This document shows positions 1 through 9,300 of a stretch of 64,000 bases of DNA, piece after piece (within the stretch, counting starts at the first letter, position 1; each line of letters begins with the position of its first letter). The translations under genes were made by a program, and so were the position numbers. This stretch comes from Roseobacter fucihabitans (GTDB lineage Bacteria > Pseudomonadota > Alphaproteobacteria > Rhodobacterales > Rhodobacteraceae): contig NZ_CP143423.1 in the NCBI RefSeq assembly GCF_014337925.2, positions 2,634,501 through 2,698,500 on the forward strand. Reading direction: 5' to 3'. The notes beneath the pieces are model-generated. The model was not told the origin of the DNA. It saw only the letters and a program-made list of their open reading frames with translations, and made no database searches.

Positions 1-813
1 CGGCATCGTCCAGGGTGTTGTCGTCCAAATCACGACGTATGCATTCTGTAAATCTTCAATACCTAGGACGCCGGGGATTTTCGGCTCTGGCGCAAAATCT
101 ATCCCAGCAACCGCACCCTCATTGATCACCACCTTAAACTTCACCCAAACCGTAAAGCTTTCCTTGTCGTGATACTCGACCTCCGCCTCGGCCAGTGCGG
201 TCTGCTCAATCGGCGACCACATCACGGGCTTGGACCCCTGATAAAGCGTGCCGTTCATCAGGAACTTCATGAACTCCTCGGCAATTACCCGCTCGGCATG
301 GAAATCCATCGTCAGATACGGATCAGCCCAATTCCCCGTGATGCCCAAACGCTTGAATTCCTCTCGCTGGATGTCCACCCAACCAGCCGCAAATTTCCGG
401 CATTCCGCGCGAAAATCATTGATCGCCACATCGTCCTTGTCGCGCCCCTTCTTGCGGTATTGCTCCTCGATCTTCCACTCGATGGGCAAACCGTGGCAAT
501 CCCAACCGGGGATGTAGCGCGCATCAAACCCCATCATCTGATGGCTGCGCACGATCATATCCTTGATCGTCTTGTTCAGCGCATGCCCGATGTGCAAATG
601 CCCATTGGCATAGGGCGGCCCGTCATGAAGCGTGAAACTCTCCCGGCCTGATTTCTCCCGCAACCGATCATAAATCCCGATCTGCTCCCAGCGCGCCAGC
701 CACTCGGGCTCACGCTTGGGCAGTCCCGCGCGCATCGGAAAATCCGTCTTCGGCAGGTTCAAAGTTGATTTATAGTCGAGCTTTTCAGGGGTGTCGGTCG
801 TGTCGGCGCACAT
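1..813 (-). CDS. ileS: Isoleucyl-tRNA synthetase, N-terminal part (cut by window edge)
   Basis: Class I aminoacyl-tRNA synthetase that charges tRNA-Ile in the cytoplasm. The first 271 codons are visible; the rest lies to the left of the window. The HIGH signature (HIGHALNKT) is at residues 74-77, after a typical GPPYANGHL lead-in, and [13 protein letters not shown] is characteristic of IleS. The ATG at 811-813 is the first start in frame and gives [20 protein letters not shown]. The gene is transcribed away from the oxidoreductase gene upstream of it, with about 220 bp between. Family assignment is certain; regulation is not visible. Confidence 0.96.
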   Translation of the reverse strand, partial: MCADTTDTPEKLDYKSTLNLPKTDFPMRAGLPKREPEWLARWEQIGIYDRLREKSGRESFTLHDGPPYANGHLHIGHALNKTIKDMIVRSHQMMGFDARYIPGWDCHGLPIEWKIEEQYRKKGRDKDDVAINDFRAECRKFAAGWVDIQREEFKRLGITGNWADPYLTMDFHAERVIAEEFMKFLMNGTLYQGSKPVMWSPIEQTALAEAEVEYHDKESFTVWVKFKVVINEGAVAGIDFAPEPKIPGVLGIEDLQNAYVVIWTTTPWTMP

Positions 814-1007
814 TGCGGGCGTCCTTCGGATAGGGTGTGGAACAGGAAAAAGCGGTCGGTGCGAGGGTCTCAAACACCTTGGCCCGGCGTCTCAACTCTC
901 AGAGCGCCGGGGATATAATTCGTATGATGATCGCACAAACGTATCGCATGCAAGCCTTATAGGCAGAGAGACCAAGACGAACAAGACCCAAGACCAACGC
1001 GCCGTAA

Positions 1008-1030
1008 GGTGGGCTTTCAGGCCACCTTTG
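1008..1030. repeat. Intergenic hairpin repeat, copy 1
   Basis: A 23-nt inverted repeat with a perfect 7-bp stem (AAGGTGG/CCACCTT) and further partial pairing. It lies 8 bp beyond the stop of the minus-strand CNB/TrxR-like gene, where a terminator would sit. The core GGTGGGCTTTCAGGCCACC is the exact reverse complement of the core at 6461-6479 downstream of truA. It is therefore a dispersed palindromic repeat rather than a one-off hairpin. The remaining 814-1007 gap shows no gene. Confidence 0.7.
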
Positions 1031-1037
1031 CACTGCC

Positions 1038-2654
1038 TCACGCGTTCACATGCGCCCAGACGGCCGACATCACCACCGACCCCTCGCCAACGGCCGAGGC
1101 CACGCGTTTGACCGACCCCGCGCGCACATCGCCCACCGCAAAAACACCAGGACAGGACGTCTCATATTGCGAGCGCGCCTGGGCATCTCCACCCGTCTGA
1201 ACGAAACCCTTGCCATCCAGGCCGACCAGCCCGGACACCCACTCTGTATTGGGCGCGGCACCCACCATCACAAACAACGCCGCCGTGCGCAGATCCCAGT
1301 CCTGCCCCGAGGCCTTGTCACAGATCGTAATCCGCTCCAGCCCTTCCTGCCCGTGCAAGCCAATCACCTCCGTGCGCGTATGCACGGTAATACGCGGATG
1401 CGACGTGAGGCGCTGCAACAGATAATCCGACATCGACGCGGCCAGCGACTCGCCTCGGATCAACACATGCACATGCCGCGTGCTGCGCGCCAGAAACATC
1501 GCCGCTTGACCCGCCGAATTGCCCCCGCCGATCACCGCGACCTCGCCGTCCCGGCAATAGCGCGCCTCGACCTCCGTGGCGGCATAATAGACGCCCGCGC
1601 CCTCAAACCGCTCCAACCCCTCCAACGGCAGCTTGCGATATTGCACGCCAGTGGCCACGATCAACGCTTTGGCGCTCACTTCTTGATCATCATCCAGCAT
1701 GACATGAAACCACGCATCCTCACATCGCCGCAACGCCACGGCACGGCGCGGCACCGAAAACCGCGTGCCGAATTTCATTGCCTGCACTTCCCCGCGCCCG
1801 ACCAGATCACCGCCCGAAATCCCCGTGGGAAAGCCCATGTAGTTCTCGATCCGGCTCGACGTGCCAGCCTGCCCGCCGATCGCCATATCCTCAAGCACCA
1901 GCGCGCTCAGCCCCTCGGCACCCGCGTAAACACCCGCCGCGACACCGGCCGGCCCCCCGCCCACGATCAGCACGTCAAAGGCGCTGTCCTGTGATACCTC
2001 AAGGTACAGCCCCAGAGCCTTGGCCACCCCGCGCGGCGTCGGCGGGTCAATCTTATGCGCGCGCCCGAAAATCACCCCCGGCTGCGCCGCACCGACCACG
2101 CATTGCGCCGCCAGGGCCAGCGCCTCCTGCGATGTCACTTCGATCTCACGGTACGGGATCCGATTGCGCGCGGCGAAGCTGGCCACATGGCGGATGTCCC
2201 GGCTGATCTCGGAGCCGATCAACGTCAGAGCGGAATCCGATTGCTCCACGGCGCGCCTGCGCCGTGCAGCCATTACGGTCACGATGATATCACTCATTTC
2301 CGGCAAATCCGACATCAGGCGCAACACATCATCTCGCGGCACACAAAGCACCTGACTGTCCTGCACCGCCCGCGCGCCCGCCATGGACACCCCGCCGGAG
2401 AGGAATTGCAGATCCCCGAAAAACTGGCCTTCGTTCAGGGTCGCAACACCAATCCGCGCCATCGTAGTGGGATCGACCGCCTCGATTTCGCCGCTCAGCA
2501 CGAAATGGAGCAGATCCATCCCCGTGCCCGGCTCCTGGACAAACTCACCGGATTTGAAATCAAAGACCTCACCGCATTTTTCAAGTGCTGCGACATGCGC
2601 AGGCTCCAGCGGCCTGCGGATCATCGTGGCCAGATCGGCGGCGAAACTTTCCAT
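1038..2654 (-). CDS. Cyclic-nucleotide-binding domain fused to thioredoxin-reductase-like flavoprotein
   Basis: A 538-residue cytoplasmic FAD/NAD(P)H oxidoreductase with a sensory front end. Residues about 1-150 form a Crp-like cNMP-binding fold (GQFFGDLQFLSGG). Residues about 225-538 form a thioredoxin-reductase-like domain with two dinucleotide sites (IVGGGPAGVAAG and VAVIGGGNSAGQA) and a C-terminal FAD motif (GVFAVGDVR). At the position of the CxxC disulfide of bacterial TrxR this protein reads YYAATEVEA, so it cannot reduce thioredoxin in the standard way. The ATG at 2654 is preceded by GAGGAGAG. A hairpin repeat follows the stop. The substrate is unknown; the domain architecture is a known family. 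Confidence 0.85.
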   Translation of the reverse strand: MESFAADLATMIRRPLEPAHVAALEKCGEVFDFKSGEFVQEPGTGMDLLHFVLSGEIEAVDPTTMARIGVATLNEGQFFGDLQFLSGGVSMAGARAVQDSQVLCVPRDDVLRLMSDLPEMSDIIVTVMAARRRRAVEQSDSALTLIGSEISRDIRHVASFAARNRIPYREIEVTSQEALALAAQCVVGAAQPGVIFGRAHKIDPPTPRGVAKALGLYLEVSQDSAFDVLIVGGGPAGVAAGVYAGAEGLSALVLEDMAIGGQAGTSSRIENYMGFPTGISGGDLVGRGEVQAMKFGTRFSVPRRAVALRRCEDAWFHVMLDDDQEVSAKALIVATGVQYRKLPLEGLERFEGAGVYYAATEVEARYCRDGEVAVIGGGNSAGQAAMFLARSTRHVHVLIRGESLAASMSDYLLQRLTSHPRITVHTRTEVIGLHGQEGLERITICDKASGQDWDLRTAALFVMVGAAPNTEWVSGLVGLDGKGFVQTGGDAQARSQYETSCPGVFAVGDVRAGSVKRVASAVGEGSVVMSAVWAHVNA

Positions 2655-2695
2655 GACACTCTCTCCTCACAGCAGGCGCGCCTGCAACACGTGTT

Positions 2696-3703
2696 TCAGG
2701 ATTTTGACGAGGTCGAGAACAAACCGCCAAGGCTCCTTTTGATTATATCGCGCGTTTTCGGCTTTTTTCCAGCAACGAACGGCAAGGGGCGACAGACTTC
2801 CATCGCCGCGACGCCAACGCGCGCCGTCAAGGCGCCGTTCACGAGGCCCTCGCCAAAACGGCGCGACAATTTGCCGATGATCGATCCGCCCAGGATTGGC
2901 TCCAGCAGGTCATCGCCGACGGCCACCGCCCCCGTCGCCACCAGATGCGCCATTACCGCGCGGGTCAAACGCCACCCGCCCAACAACCCGGAACGCCCGC
3001 CGTAAACTTCGGCAATCGCCCGGATCATGCGCAAATTCGCGGTCAGCGCGGCGGCGACATCCGCAAAGGCCAGTGGCACAAGGGCCGTGACCGTCGCCAC
3101 CTGCCGGGCTGCCGCCTCAATCTGGCGCGAGGCGGCCACATCCAGCGGGCCGAGAATTTCGCGCTCCGCCAGCATCAACAGGCTCGCGGCATCCATTTGA
3201 TCACCCCGCGTCTGGGCAAAGCGGTCCCGGCCCCAACGGGTATCTTCGCGCCCCTTATAGAGCGCGATGAGCCGGTCACTGACATCGCGCGCCGCACTCA
3301 AATCATCAGCTTCACGCGCGCTATCCGCGGCATGGCGTAACCCATCAAGACGGCCTAAACGACCCAGGGCCGCAATTTCGCGCAGACATATCGCGGCCAG
3401 AACCAACACGAACCCCGCCGTCAGCGCCATGACGCCCCAGCCCAGCAACGGGTGGCGCGCGATCAAGCCGCTGAGGTATTCCCACATGGCGATGGAGACC
3501 AGCGCCCCGACCAACCCAGCGGCCAGCCCCCAGAACCAGCGCGCCAGCCGCGAGGGACGCCCCAGCGCCAGCGCCGCCGCGCGCTGCATCGCCTGCCCCT
3601 GTGGGCCGTCGCTCTCGAGATCAGGCACCGGGGCGGCATCCGCCACCGATACGGGTGTCGCGTCCTTTTCGAGGTCGATCAGTACCGGGTTGGTATTTGC
3701 CAT
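2696..3703 (-). CDS. YcjF-like membrane protein (TIGR01620/DUF697)
   Basis: Inner-membrane protein of the YcjF family, function not established. It has a charged N-terminus, then two membrane segments near the N-terminal third (LARWFWGLAAGLVGALVSIA and LLGWGVMALTAGFVLVLAAI), then a soluble DUF697 domain rich in Ala/Leu. I chose the ATG at 3703 (MANTNPVLIDL, 335 aa). A GTG ten codons upstream (3733) would overlap the GNAT gene by 55 bp, whereas the ATG overlaps by 25 bp. It is the last gene of ycjX - GNAT - ycjF. The ycjX-ycjF pairing is conserved in proteobacteria; the inserted acetyltransferase is unusual. Confidence 0.8.
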   Translation of the reverse strand: MANTNPVLIDLEKDATPVSVADAAPVPDLESDGPQGQAMQRAAALALGRPSRLARWFWGLAAGLVGALVSIAMWEYLSGLIARHPLLGWGVMALTAGFVLVLAAICLREIAALGRLGRLDGLRHAADSAREADDLSAARDVSDRLIALYKGREDTRWGRDRFAQTRGDQMDAASLLMLAEREILGPLDVAASRQIEAAARQVATVTALVPLAFADVAAALTANLRMIRAIAEVYGGRSGLLGGWRLTRAVMAHLVATGAVAVGDDLLEPILGGSIIGKLSRRFGEGLVNGALTARVGVAAMEVCRPLPFVAGKKPKTRDIIKRSLGGLFSTSSKS

Positions 3704-4161
3704 TTTTTCTGAAGCTGCTTTTGTTTGTTCCACTCAAAGCGGATGTCGGGCAGGCCTACGTCATTTTCGCTGCCGTCGGTGCGCTCCATCTCGACGAACC
3801 CGCGCAGACCGTAAAATCGGGTCGCGCCGAAATTCGCCACATAGCTCCAGAGCGTCAGCGTTTCGCACTCTTGCTTGGCATCTTCGATCAGCGCCGTGCC
3901 AACCCCCTGATCCTGAAAATCGGGCAGGACATAGAGCGCGTGAATGTCTTTTTCATAGCGCGCAATGAAGGCGACGACCTTGCCATCGGCCACGCCAAGC
4001 TTGATCCATCCCGCCTTGATCATCTCTTCGGCATACATGATTTCTTCGGCCGCCGAATGCATGCGCGGCAGCCAGGGCATCATGTCATTTGACGCTGACA
4101 AAATGTCGCCCACCTTGCCGGCATCCAGAAGTCGCGCGGGTTTTATCGTGATCGTGATCAT
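3679..4161 (-). CDS. GNAT-family N-acetyltransferase
   Basis: A 160-residue GNAT-fold acetyltransferase. The acetyl-CoA pyrophosphate loop is visible in VLPDFQDQGVGTALI (Q-x-x-G-x-G), followed by the usual WSYVANFGATRFYGLRGF region that closes such domains. Substrate unknown. Its ATG overlaps the ycjX stop (ATGA) and its 3' end overlaps the ycjF start, so it is translationally coupled in a three-gene operon. No signal peptide or membrane segment is seen. Confidence 0.85.
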   Translation of the reverse strand: MITITIKPARLLDAGKVGDILSASNDMMPWLPRMHSAAEEIMYAEEMIKAGWIKLGVADGKVVAFIARYEKDIHALYVLPDFQDQGVGTALIEDAKQECETLTLWSYVANFGATRFYGLRGFVEMERTDGSENDVGLPDIRFEWNKQKQLQKKWQIPTRY

Positions 4162-5573
4162 AGCCTATCCCCTAAAAGGAATTCGGCTGCCTTATCAAGT
4201 CGGATATGCGGCGGACCGTCGCCGGGACGCAAAGTAAGTGGCTGTGGTGCGAAATTCATCACACGATAGTCCTGATCGAGCCATTTTTCGGCTCCCTGAC
4301 GCGCCGCTGTTAACAAATGGTTAGGATCTTGCGGCAAATCACCGGGGTAGAACGCGGCCTGTTTGCCGGTATCCAGCAGCTTGCCACGCACCACATCGAG
4401 CGGCGCGCCTGCGTGCGTCATCGTATCCTCAGTCGTGGCGCGCAGGGCGGCAATGGCCAGCGCAGAGGTTTGCGCCCCGGCAAAACGGGCGCGCTCCGTG
4501 GCCTCGCGCAAAAGCGCCTGCATGATGGCGCTGAGGCGCGCGTGCTGTTTGTGGTGCAGATGATCGGCTTTGGTGGCGGCAAAGAGAATCTTCTCCACGC
4601 GCTTACCCTGAAAGATCTGGCTGAGGAAAGCGTTGCGACCGGGGCGGAAAGCACCCAGAATATCGGCCATGGCCCCGCGCATGTCCTCCACCGCACGCGG
4701 CCCCTTGTGGATCGCACCCAGCGCATCCACCAGCACGACCTGGCGGTCGATGCGCGCAAAATGATCGCGGAAAAACGGGCGCACGACTTCGCGTTTATAG
4801 GCCTCATAGCGGCGGTTCATCTCGCGCAGGAGCGAGCCGCGCGGACCCGTGTCCTCCCCGCGCAAGGGCGCGAAGGTCAAAACCGGCGAGCCCGCCAGAT
4901 CGCCCGGCAACAGGAACCGCCCCGGCGTGCAGTCATAGAACCCTGCATTCCGCGCGGCGTTCAGATAGGTGGTGAAGGCCACCGCGAGCGCCTTGGCGGG
5001 GGGTTCGTCCAGACGCGCGGTAGGATCGGTTTCGCGCGCCAGGGCGGCGAACTCGGCCCCCTCAGGGCGATCTTGCAGCCGCGCCAGTGTTTCACGCGAC
5101 CATTCGCCATAGGATTTATCCATCAGCGCCAGATCGAGCAGCCATTCGCCCGGATAATCGACGATATCAACATGGATGGTACGCGGCCCCTGCAAGCCTG
5201 CCAGCAACCCCGCGCGACGCACCCGCAGCGACAGGCGCAATTCGGAAATCGCGCGTGTGCTGTCAGGCCATTGCGGCGTGCGCGCCGTCAGTTGGGACAG
5301 ATGCGTTTCATAATCAAAGCGCGGCAGGGTATCATCGGGCTGCGGTTGCAGGAATGCCGCCTCAATGCGCCCCTCCGCAGCCGCCACCAGATGCGGCATA
5401 CGTCCCCTGTCCAGCATATTGGCCACCAGCGAGGTAATGAAAACGGTCTTGCCCGAGCGCGCCAGCCCCGTGACACCGATGCGGATCACGGGCTCAAAGA
5501 GCGCTTCGGTGACCGTGTCCTGCACCGTTTCGATCTGGCGCAGAACCGTATCGGCGAGTGACGTGAGTATCAA
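4158..5573 (-). CDS. ycjX: YcjX-like P-loop GTPase-like protein (DUF463)
   Basis: A 471-residue predicted nucleoside-triphosphatase of the YcjX family. The P-loop is near residue 37 (GLARSGKTVFITSL). VDIVDYPGEWLLDLALMDKSYG carries the Walker-B-like DxxG region; the conserved DALGAIHKGP and FAATKADHLHHKQ segments follow. YcjX is linked to stress regulons in enterobacteria but its reaction is unknown. It is the first gene of ycjX - GNAT - ycjF; its stop overlaps the next start by four bases. The short divergent interval to truA should hold promoters for both. Confidence 0.88.
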   Translation of the reverse strand: MILTSLADTVLRQIETVQDTVTEALFEPVIRIGVTGLARSGKTVFITSLVANMLDRGRMPHLVAAAEGRIEAAFLQPQPDDTLPRFDYETHLSQLTARTPQWPDSTRAISELRLSLRVRRAGLLAGLQGPRTIHVDIVDYPGEWLLDLALMDKSYGEWSRETLARLQDRPEGAEFAALARETDPTARLDEPPAKALAVAFTTYLNAARNAGFYDCTPGRFLLPGDLAGSPVLTFAPLRGEDTGPRGSLLREMNRRYEAYKREVVRPFFRDHFARIDRQVVLVDALGAIHKGPRAVEDMRGAMADILGAFRPGRNAFLSQIFQGKRVEKILFAATKADHLHHKQHARLSAIMQALLREATERARFAGAQTSALAIAALRATTEDTMTHAGAPLDVVRGKLLDTGKQAAFYPGDLPQDPNHLLTAARQGAEKWLDQDYRVMNFAPQPLTLRPGDGPPHIRLDKAAEFLLGDRL

Positions 5574-5686
5574 AACCAGACTGCCCTTGCGGTTGAATTA
5601 CCCGCTACATAGGCTTTGGCGCGCGCGCCTGCCAGAGCGAAGAAAGCCATTTGACGCAAAACCCGTCACAGGCTAGGGGCTGGCCC

Positions 5687-6460
5687 ATGCCCCGTTATGC
5701 TTTGAAAATCGAATATCACGGCGCGCCCTTTGCCGGGTGGCAACGCCAGAACGACCAGAAAACGGTTCAGGGGGCCATTGAAGACGCCCTGGCCCGGCTG
5801 GAGCCGCGCGCCCATACGATTGCCGCCGCCGGGCGCACCGACGCGGGGGTGCATGCGCTGGCGCAGGTGGCGCATTGCGACATGGAGCGGGACTGGGATC
5901 CGTTTCGTTTGTCCGAGGCGCTGAATTATCATCTCAAGCCCGCGCCGGTGGCGATTGTTGATTGTGCGCAGGTCGCTGCGGATTGGCACGCAAGGTTTTC
6001 CGCGCTTCAGCGGCGCTATCTGTTCCGCATCCTGATGCGGCGTGCGCCCGCCACGCATCAAAGCGGTCTGGTGTGGCAGGTCAAACAGGACCTGGACGTA
6101 GCGGCCATGCGCGAGGGGGCGGCGCATTTGATCGGACGACATGATTTCACCACCTTCCGCTCAACCATCTGTCAGGCCGAAAGTCCGACCAAGACGCTCG
6201 ATCATCTAGAGGTACGTTCAGTGGAAACGCCCGCTGGACCGGAAATACATTTCGACGTGCGCGCGCGGTCCTTCCTGCACAATCAGGTGCGCAGCTTCGT
6301 GGGTACGTTGGAGCGTGTGGGGGCCGGGTCCTGGCACCCGGACCAGGTTGGTGTGGCATTGCAAGCCCGAGATCGCGCGGCCTGTGGTCCCGTCTGTCCG
6401 CCGCAAGGTCTCTATCTGGCGCATGTTGACTATAACATAGCGCCATTTGAGAGCGCGTAA
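5687..6460 (+). CDS. truA: tRNA pseudouridine(38-40) synthase
   Basis: TruA converts uridines 38-40 of the anticodon stem-loop to pseudouridine. The 257-residue protein has the expected length. The catalytic Asp is in [13 protein letters not shown], with [15 protein letters not shown] at the N-terminus and [12 protein letters not shown] near the C-terminus. I chose the ATG at 5687 ([12 protein letters not shown]) preceded by AGGGGC; the longer frame opens at a TTG without support. It is transcribed divergently from ycjX and followed directly by a hairpin repeat that includes the stop codon. Confidence 0.95.
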   Translation: MPRYALKIEYHGAPFAGWQRQNDQKTVQGAIEDALARLEPRAHTIAAAGRTDAGVHALAQVAHCDMERDWDPFRLSEALNYHLKPAPVAIVDCAQVAADWHARFSALQRRYLFRILMRRAPATHQSGLVWQVKQDLDVAAMREGAAHLIGRHDFTTFRSTICQAESPTKTLDHLEVRSVETPAGPEIHFDVRARSFLHNQVRSFVGTLERVGAGSWHPDQVGVALQARDRAACGPVCPPQGLYLAHVDYNIAPFESA

Positions 6461-6484
6461 GGTGGCCTGAAAGCCCACCCTACG
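6458..6484. repeat. Intergenic hairpin repeat, copy 2 (truA terminator position)
   Basis: Inverted repeat GTAAGGTGG ... CCACCCTAC that overlaps the truA stop codon; the inner core at 6461-6479 is the reverse complement of the core at 1010-1028. A hairpin immediately after a stop fits a transcription terminator or mRNA-stabilising element. No T-run follows. The 6485-6760 interval shows no recognisable gene. Confidence 0.7.
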
Positions 6485-6760
6485 GTGGATGATCGCTATC
6501 GGCGCGCCCCTTCGATGGCCAGTCGCACGTGGGGTGGTGTTTTGGGGGTGCCTGGGATGTTGCATTTCTTTATGCCAAGCATGGGATCAGGCCATCCTGG
6601 TCCAGAGGAAGCAGGCCGAAACAGCTGGCGCGCAGACTGCCCGGATGGCACACCCTGCTCGCCTGGGCCACCCTTCTGGCTTGACAGTGCAATTTCGGCT
6701 CTGCGCCCTGTTGGGAGATCATATGCATCAAAAAACAGGCCTTTAGGGGCTGAATTTGAA

Positions 6761-7577
6761 TCAACTAGTGACGTCTTCGATAAGGCTGATCGCCTCAAAC
6801 GTGGCCTTCGTCATATCCAGGATCGTTTGGAGGACGGGGTTGCCTTGCAGTATTCCAACCTCGTCAAAAAGGATGTCAGCGGTAGGTTCCCCATAGCGCT
6901 CCACTGTCACGCCCCCACCGCCAAAAGCAGCAACACGGCAAATTCCGCCAGGTTGGACAGTCGCGACGACCTTTCCTATGACAATGTTATTGGGGGCACG
7001 CAGATTCCAACATGTTATGGTCTGGGGCACCGTGACCGGGAGCAGGAGCCTGTGTTTATTTCTGGCGTCAAGCTTGCCAAGATGCCACAAAAGACCACCG
7101 GAGGATTTGTAAGGTCCTATCGTGTCTATGGTGATGTCTTTGATGCCAGGAACACAGACCTCCAGAGCAGCGTTGCGCCCCTTTCCCTTGCTCTTACCGG
7201 CAACGACCTCTGGCTCTGTGCGAAACGACGCGACGAGGTCTTCCCTCGTCTCAGCAATGGGGAAATGAACTCTTTTGTTATCAGCGCCGACAATCGCGGA
7301 CGCAGTGTAGTCAAGAGAGCTTCTCAGGTTGTGAACAATATCGCCCAAAGTCAGAAGAATTTGGGCTGGGGAGAGGTTGAACAGACACGACACGGAGGAA
7401 CTGAGTAGAGGTATCCGTATCCTCCTCAATGACGGTTTTGCAGAAGTCGGTTTTAAGGCACTCAATCCAGAGCTGGTGAAACTTATTGATGTGCTCAGCA
7501 GCCCAAATGTGCTTTAACTTCGCGTGAAGAAGTCGGTCATCGGAGGCAATTTTTTCAAAAGTTAGTTTTGAAGCCAC
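6761..7577 (-). pseudogene. Hypothetical protein gene broken by one-base frameshift
   Basis: Two overlapping frames encode consecutive parts of one protein. The first opens at 7577 (MASKLTFEKIASDDRLLHAK). The second continues with LGDIVHNLRSSLDYTASAIV through to a stop at 6761. The frames join at a CCCC run near 7372-7376; dropping one C gives the continuous stretch QPLPAQILLTLGDIVHNLRS. The total would be about 270 residues. The LGDxVHNLRSxLD motif belongs to a widespread family of unknown function. No membrane segments are seen. This is either a true recent frameshift or a base-call error in a homopolymer. Confidence 0.6.
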
Positions 7578-7692
7578 CGTAAAAAAACCTCTTGGATTAA
7601 AACCGAAGCCTCACAAAGACGGCTCGGTGTCATCCAAAAGTCAATCCAAGTCGGACCAATCATCCAGTAAACGGGCGATCCATGAGCGGAAC

Positions 7693-7827
7693 TCAGGCCA
7701 GTCCTGTAACAGCCCGCCGATAGGTTAAACGTCTGCCCTCAGCGCCTTTGAATACGGTGTTGGCGCGCATGGTGCCGTCAACGTCATTTGCCATCCGGTG
7801 ATTGTAACGAAACTCAAACTCGACTGT
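7693..7827 (-). pseudogene. IS1595-family (ISXO2-like) transposase, C-terminal scrap
   Basis: About 44 codons, read as VEFEFRYNHRMANDVDGT and then NTVFKGAEGRRLTYRR, before a TGA. This matches the closing part of ISXO2-type DDE transposases (E-F-x-F-R-Y-N ... G-K-R-L-T-Y-R). An in-frame stop lies just upstream and no catalytic region is present, so it is a dead remnant. The flanking 7578-7692 and 7828-7874 stretches show nothing else. Confidence 0.5.
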
Positions 7828-7874
7828 TTAGTTATGCAAATGTTGTTTGCCGCAGCGCAACGCCCTTGATGCCG

Positions 7875-7900
7875 CGCTTGAAGTTAAAAAACTTCAAGCG
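7875..7900. terminator. Perfect hairpin downstream of acyl-CoA dehydrogenase gene
   Basis: CGCTTGAAGTT / AACTTCAAGCG forms a perfect 11-bp stem with an AAAA loop. It lies about 70 bp past the stop of the minus-strand acyl-CoA dehydrogenase gene. There is no clear U-tract on the minus strand, so a terminator role is probable but not proven. Confidence 0.55.
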
Positions 7901-7968
7901 TGCCAGTTGTCCCCCCAAGATCAAGCGATATGCAAGCGGATTGGCGTCAGGCAGTCACACACCCGCAT

Positions 7969-9204
7969 TCATACCTTTTCCTGTGTATATTTGCGCAATT
8001 CCGCCCGCGCCACCTGACGGCGGTGCACCGCGTCCGGCCCATCCGCAAAGCGAAGCGCGCGCTGCCAGGTCCAGGCCATGGCCAGCGGTGTGTCCTGGCT
8101 GATGCCCTGCCCGCCGTGCATCTGCATCGCCTCGTCGATGACCTTGAGCGCCATGCGTGGGGCCACGACCTTGATCTGGCTGATCCAGGGGGCCGCGGCG
8201 CGCGCATCGCCGCGGTCCATCATCCACGCCGCTTTCAGACAGAGCAACCGCGCCATTTCGATCTCCATCCGGCAGTCGGCGATGATATCGAAATTCGCGC
8301 CCAGCTGCGCCAGCGGCTTGCCAAAGGCTTCCTTGTGAAGCGAGCGGTTGCACATCAACTCCAGCGCCGCCTCCGCCTGACCAACCGAACGCATGCAGTG
8401 ATGAATGCGCCCCGGCCCCAGCCGTCCCTGCGCGATCTCGAACCCGCGCCCCTCCCCGAGCAACAAGCTCGCGGCAGGCACGCGCACATTCGTGAAGCGG
8501 ATATGCATATGACCGTGGGGCGCGTCATCATGGCCAAATACATGCATCGGTCGCAGAGTTTCGATGCCGGGCGTGGCGACATCCACCACGATCATCGAAT
8601 GACGCTGGTGTTTGGGGGCATCCGCGTCGCCGGTGCGCACCATCACGATATAGACCTTGCAGCGCGGATCGCCAGCGCCAGAGGCCCAGTATTTCTCGCC
8701 ATTCAGCACATAATCATCGCCGTCGCGCACACAGGACATGGCGATATTCGTGGCATCTGAGGAGGCGACCTCCGGCTCGGTCATCAGATACGCGGAACGG
8801 ATCTCGCCCTCCAAAAGCCGCGCCAGCCACTCTTGTTTCATTGCCTCAGTGCCATACCGCTCAAACACCTCCATGTTGCCGGTATCGGGTGCGGAACAGT
8901 TGAACACCTCCGCCCCCATCGGCGTACGGCCCATTTCCTCCGCGAAATAGGCGTATTCCACTGTGCTCAACCCGAACCCCTTGGCACTGTCGGTCAGCCA
9001 GAAGTTCCATAGCCCCGCGGCCTTGGCCTTTGCTTTTAACCCCTCCAGAATCTCCGCCTGCCGGTCGGTATATTGCCACCGGTCCCCCTTGCCGATCTCG
9101 CCGTGGTATTCAGCCTCCATCGGCATCACCTCATCGCGGATCATGCTCGCCACGCGGGCCAGCAGATCACGGTTTTCCGGTCTCATCGCAAAATTCATAT
9201 CCAT
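7969..9204 (-). CDS. Acyl-CoA dehydrogenase, ACAD10/11-like
   Basis: FAD-dependent acyl-CoA dehydrogenase of 411 residues. Family blocks are clear: TEPEVASSDATNI (flavin/acyl site), YWASGAGDPRCK, GEGRGFEIAQGRLGPGRIHH and MHGGQGISQDTPLA. These blocks closely follow the dehydrogenase half of mammalian ACAD11. The start ATG at 9204 (MDMNFAMRPEN) has GGGAGAG seven bases upstream; a longer open frame to 9399 has no support. It is divergent from a gene encoding an APH kinase like the other half of ACAD11, which suggests catabolism of hydroxylated acyl-CoAs through a phosphorylated intermediate (inference). Confidence 0.92.
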   Translation of the reverse strand: MDMNFAMRPENRDLLARVASMIRDEVMPMEAEYHGEIGKGDRWQYTDRQAEILEGLKAKAKAAGLWNFWLTDSAKGFGLSTVEYAYFAEEMGRTPMGAEVFNCSAPDTGNMEVFERYGTEAMKQEWLARLLEGEIRSAYLMTEPEVASSDATNIAMSCVRDGDDYVLNGEKYWASGAGDPRCKVYIVMVRTGDADAPKHQRHSMIVVDVATPGIETLRPMHVFGHDDAPHGHMHIRFTNVRVPAASLLLGEGRGFEIAQGRLGPGRIHHCMRSVGQAEAALELMCNRSLHKEAFGKPLAQLGANFDIIADCRMEIEMARLLCLKAAWMMDRGDARAAAPWISQIKVVAPRMALKVIDEAMQMHGGQGISQDTPLAMAWTWQRALRFADGPDAVHRRQVARAELRKYTQEKV

Positions 9205-9300
9205 GACCCATCTCTCCCTGGCGACAATCGGGGCTTTCCCCGCCCGCGCAGGTTTGCTTAGATCGCGCCATATTGTCCATGCCGCATGAAGGGTTTCGCG

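Noticed and set aside
4317-5561. Plus-strand frame opposite ycjX
   Set aside because: Arg/Gln-rich antisense shadow; ycjX carries the P-loop and family motifs.
6485-7408. 307-codon plus-strand frame
   Set aside because: It runs opposite the hypothetical gene whose minus-strand reading has a conserved motif; no family resemblance on the plus strand.
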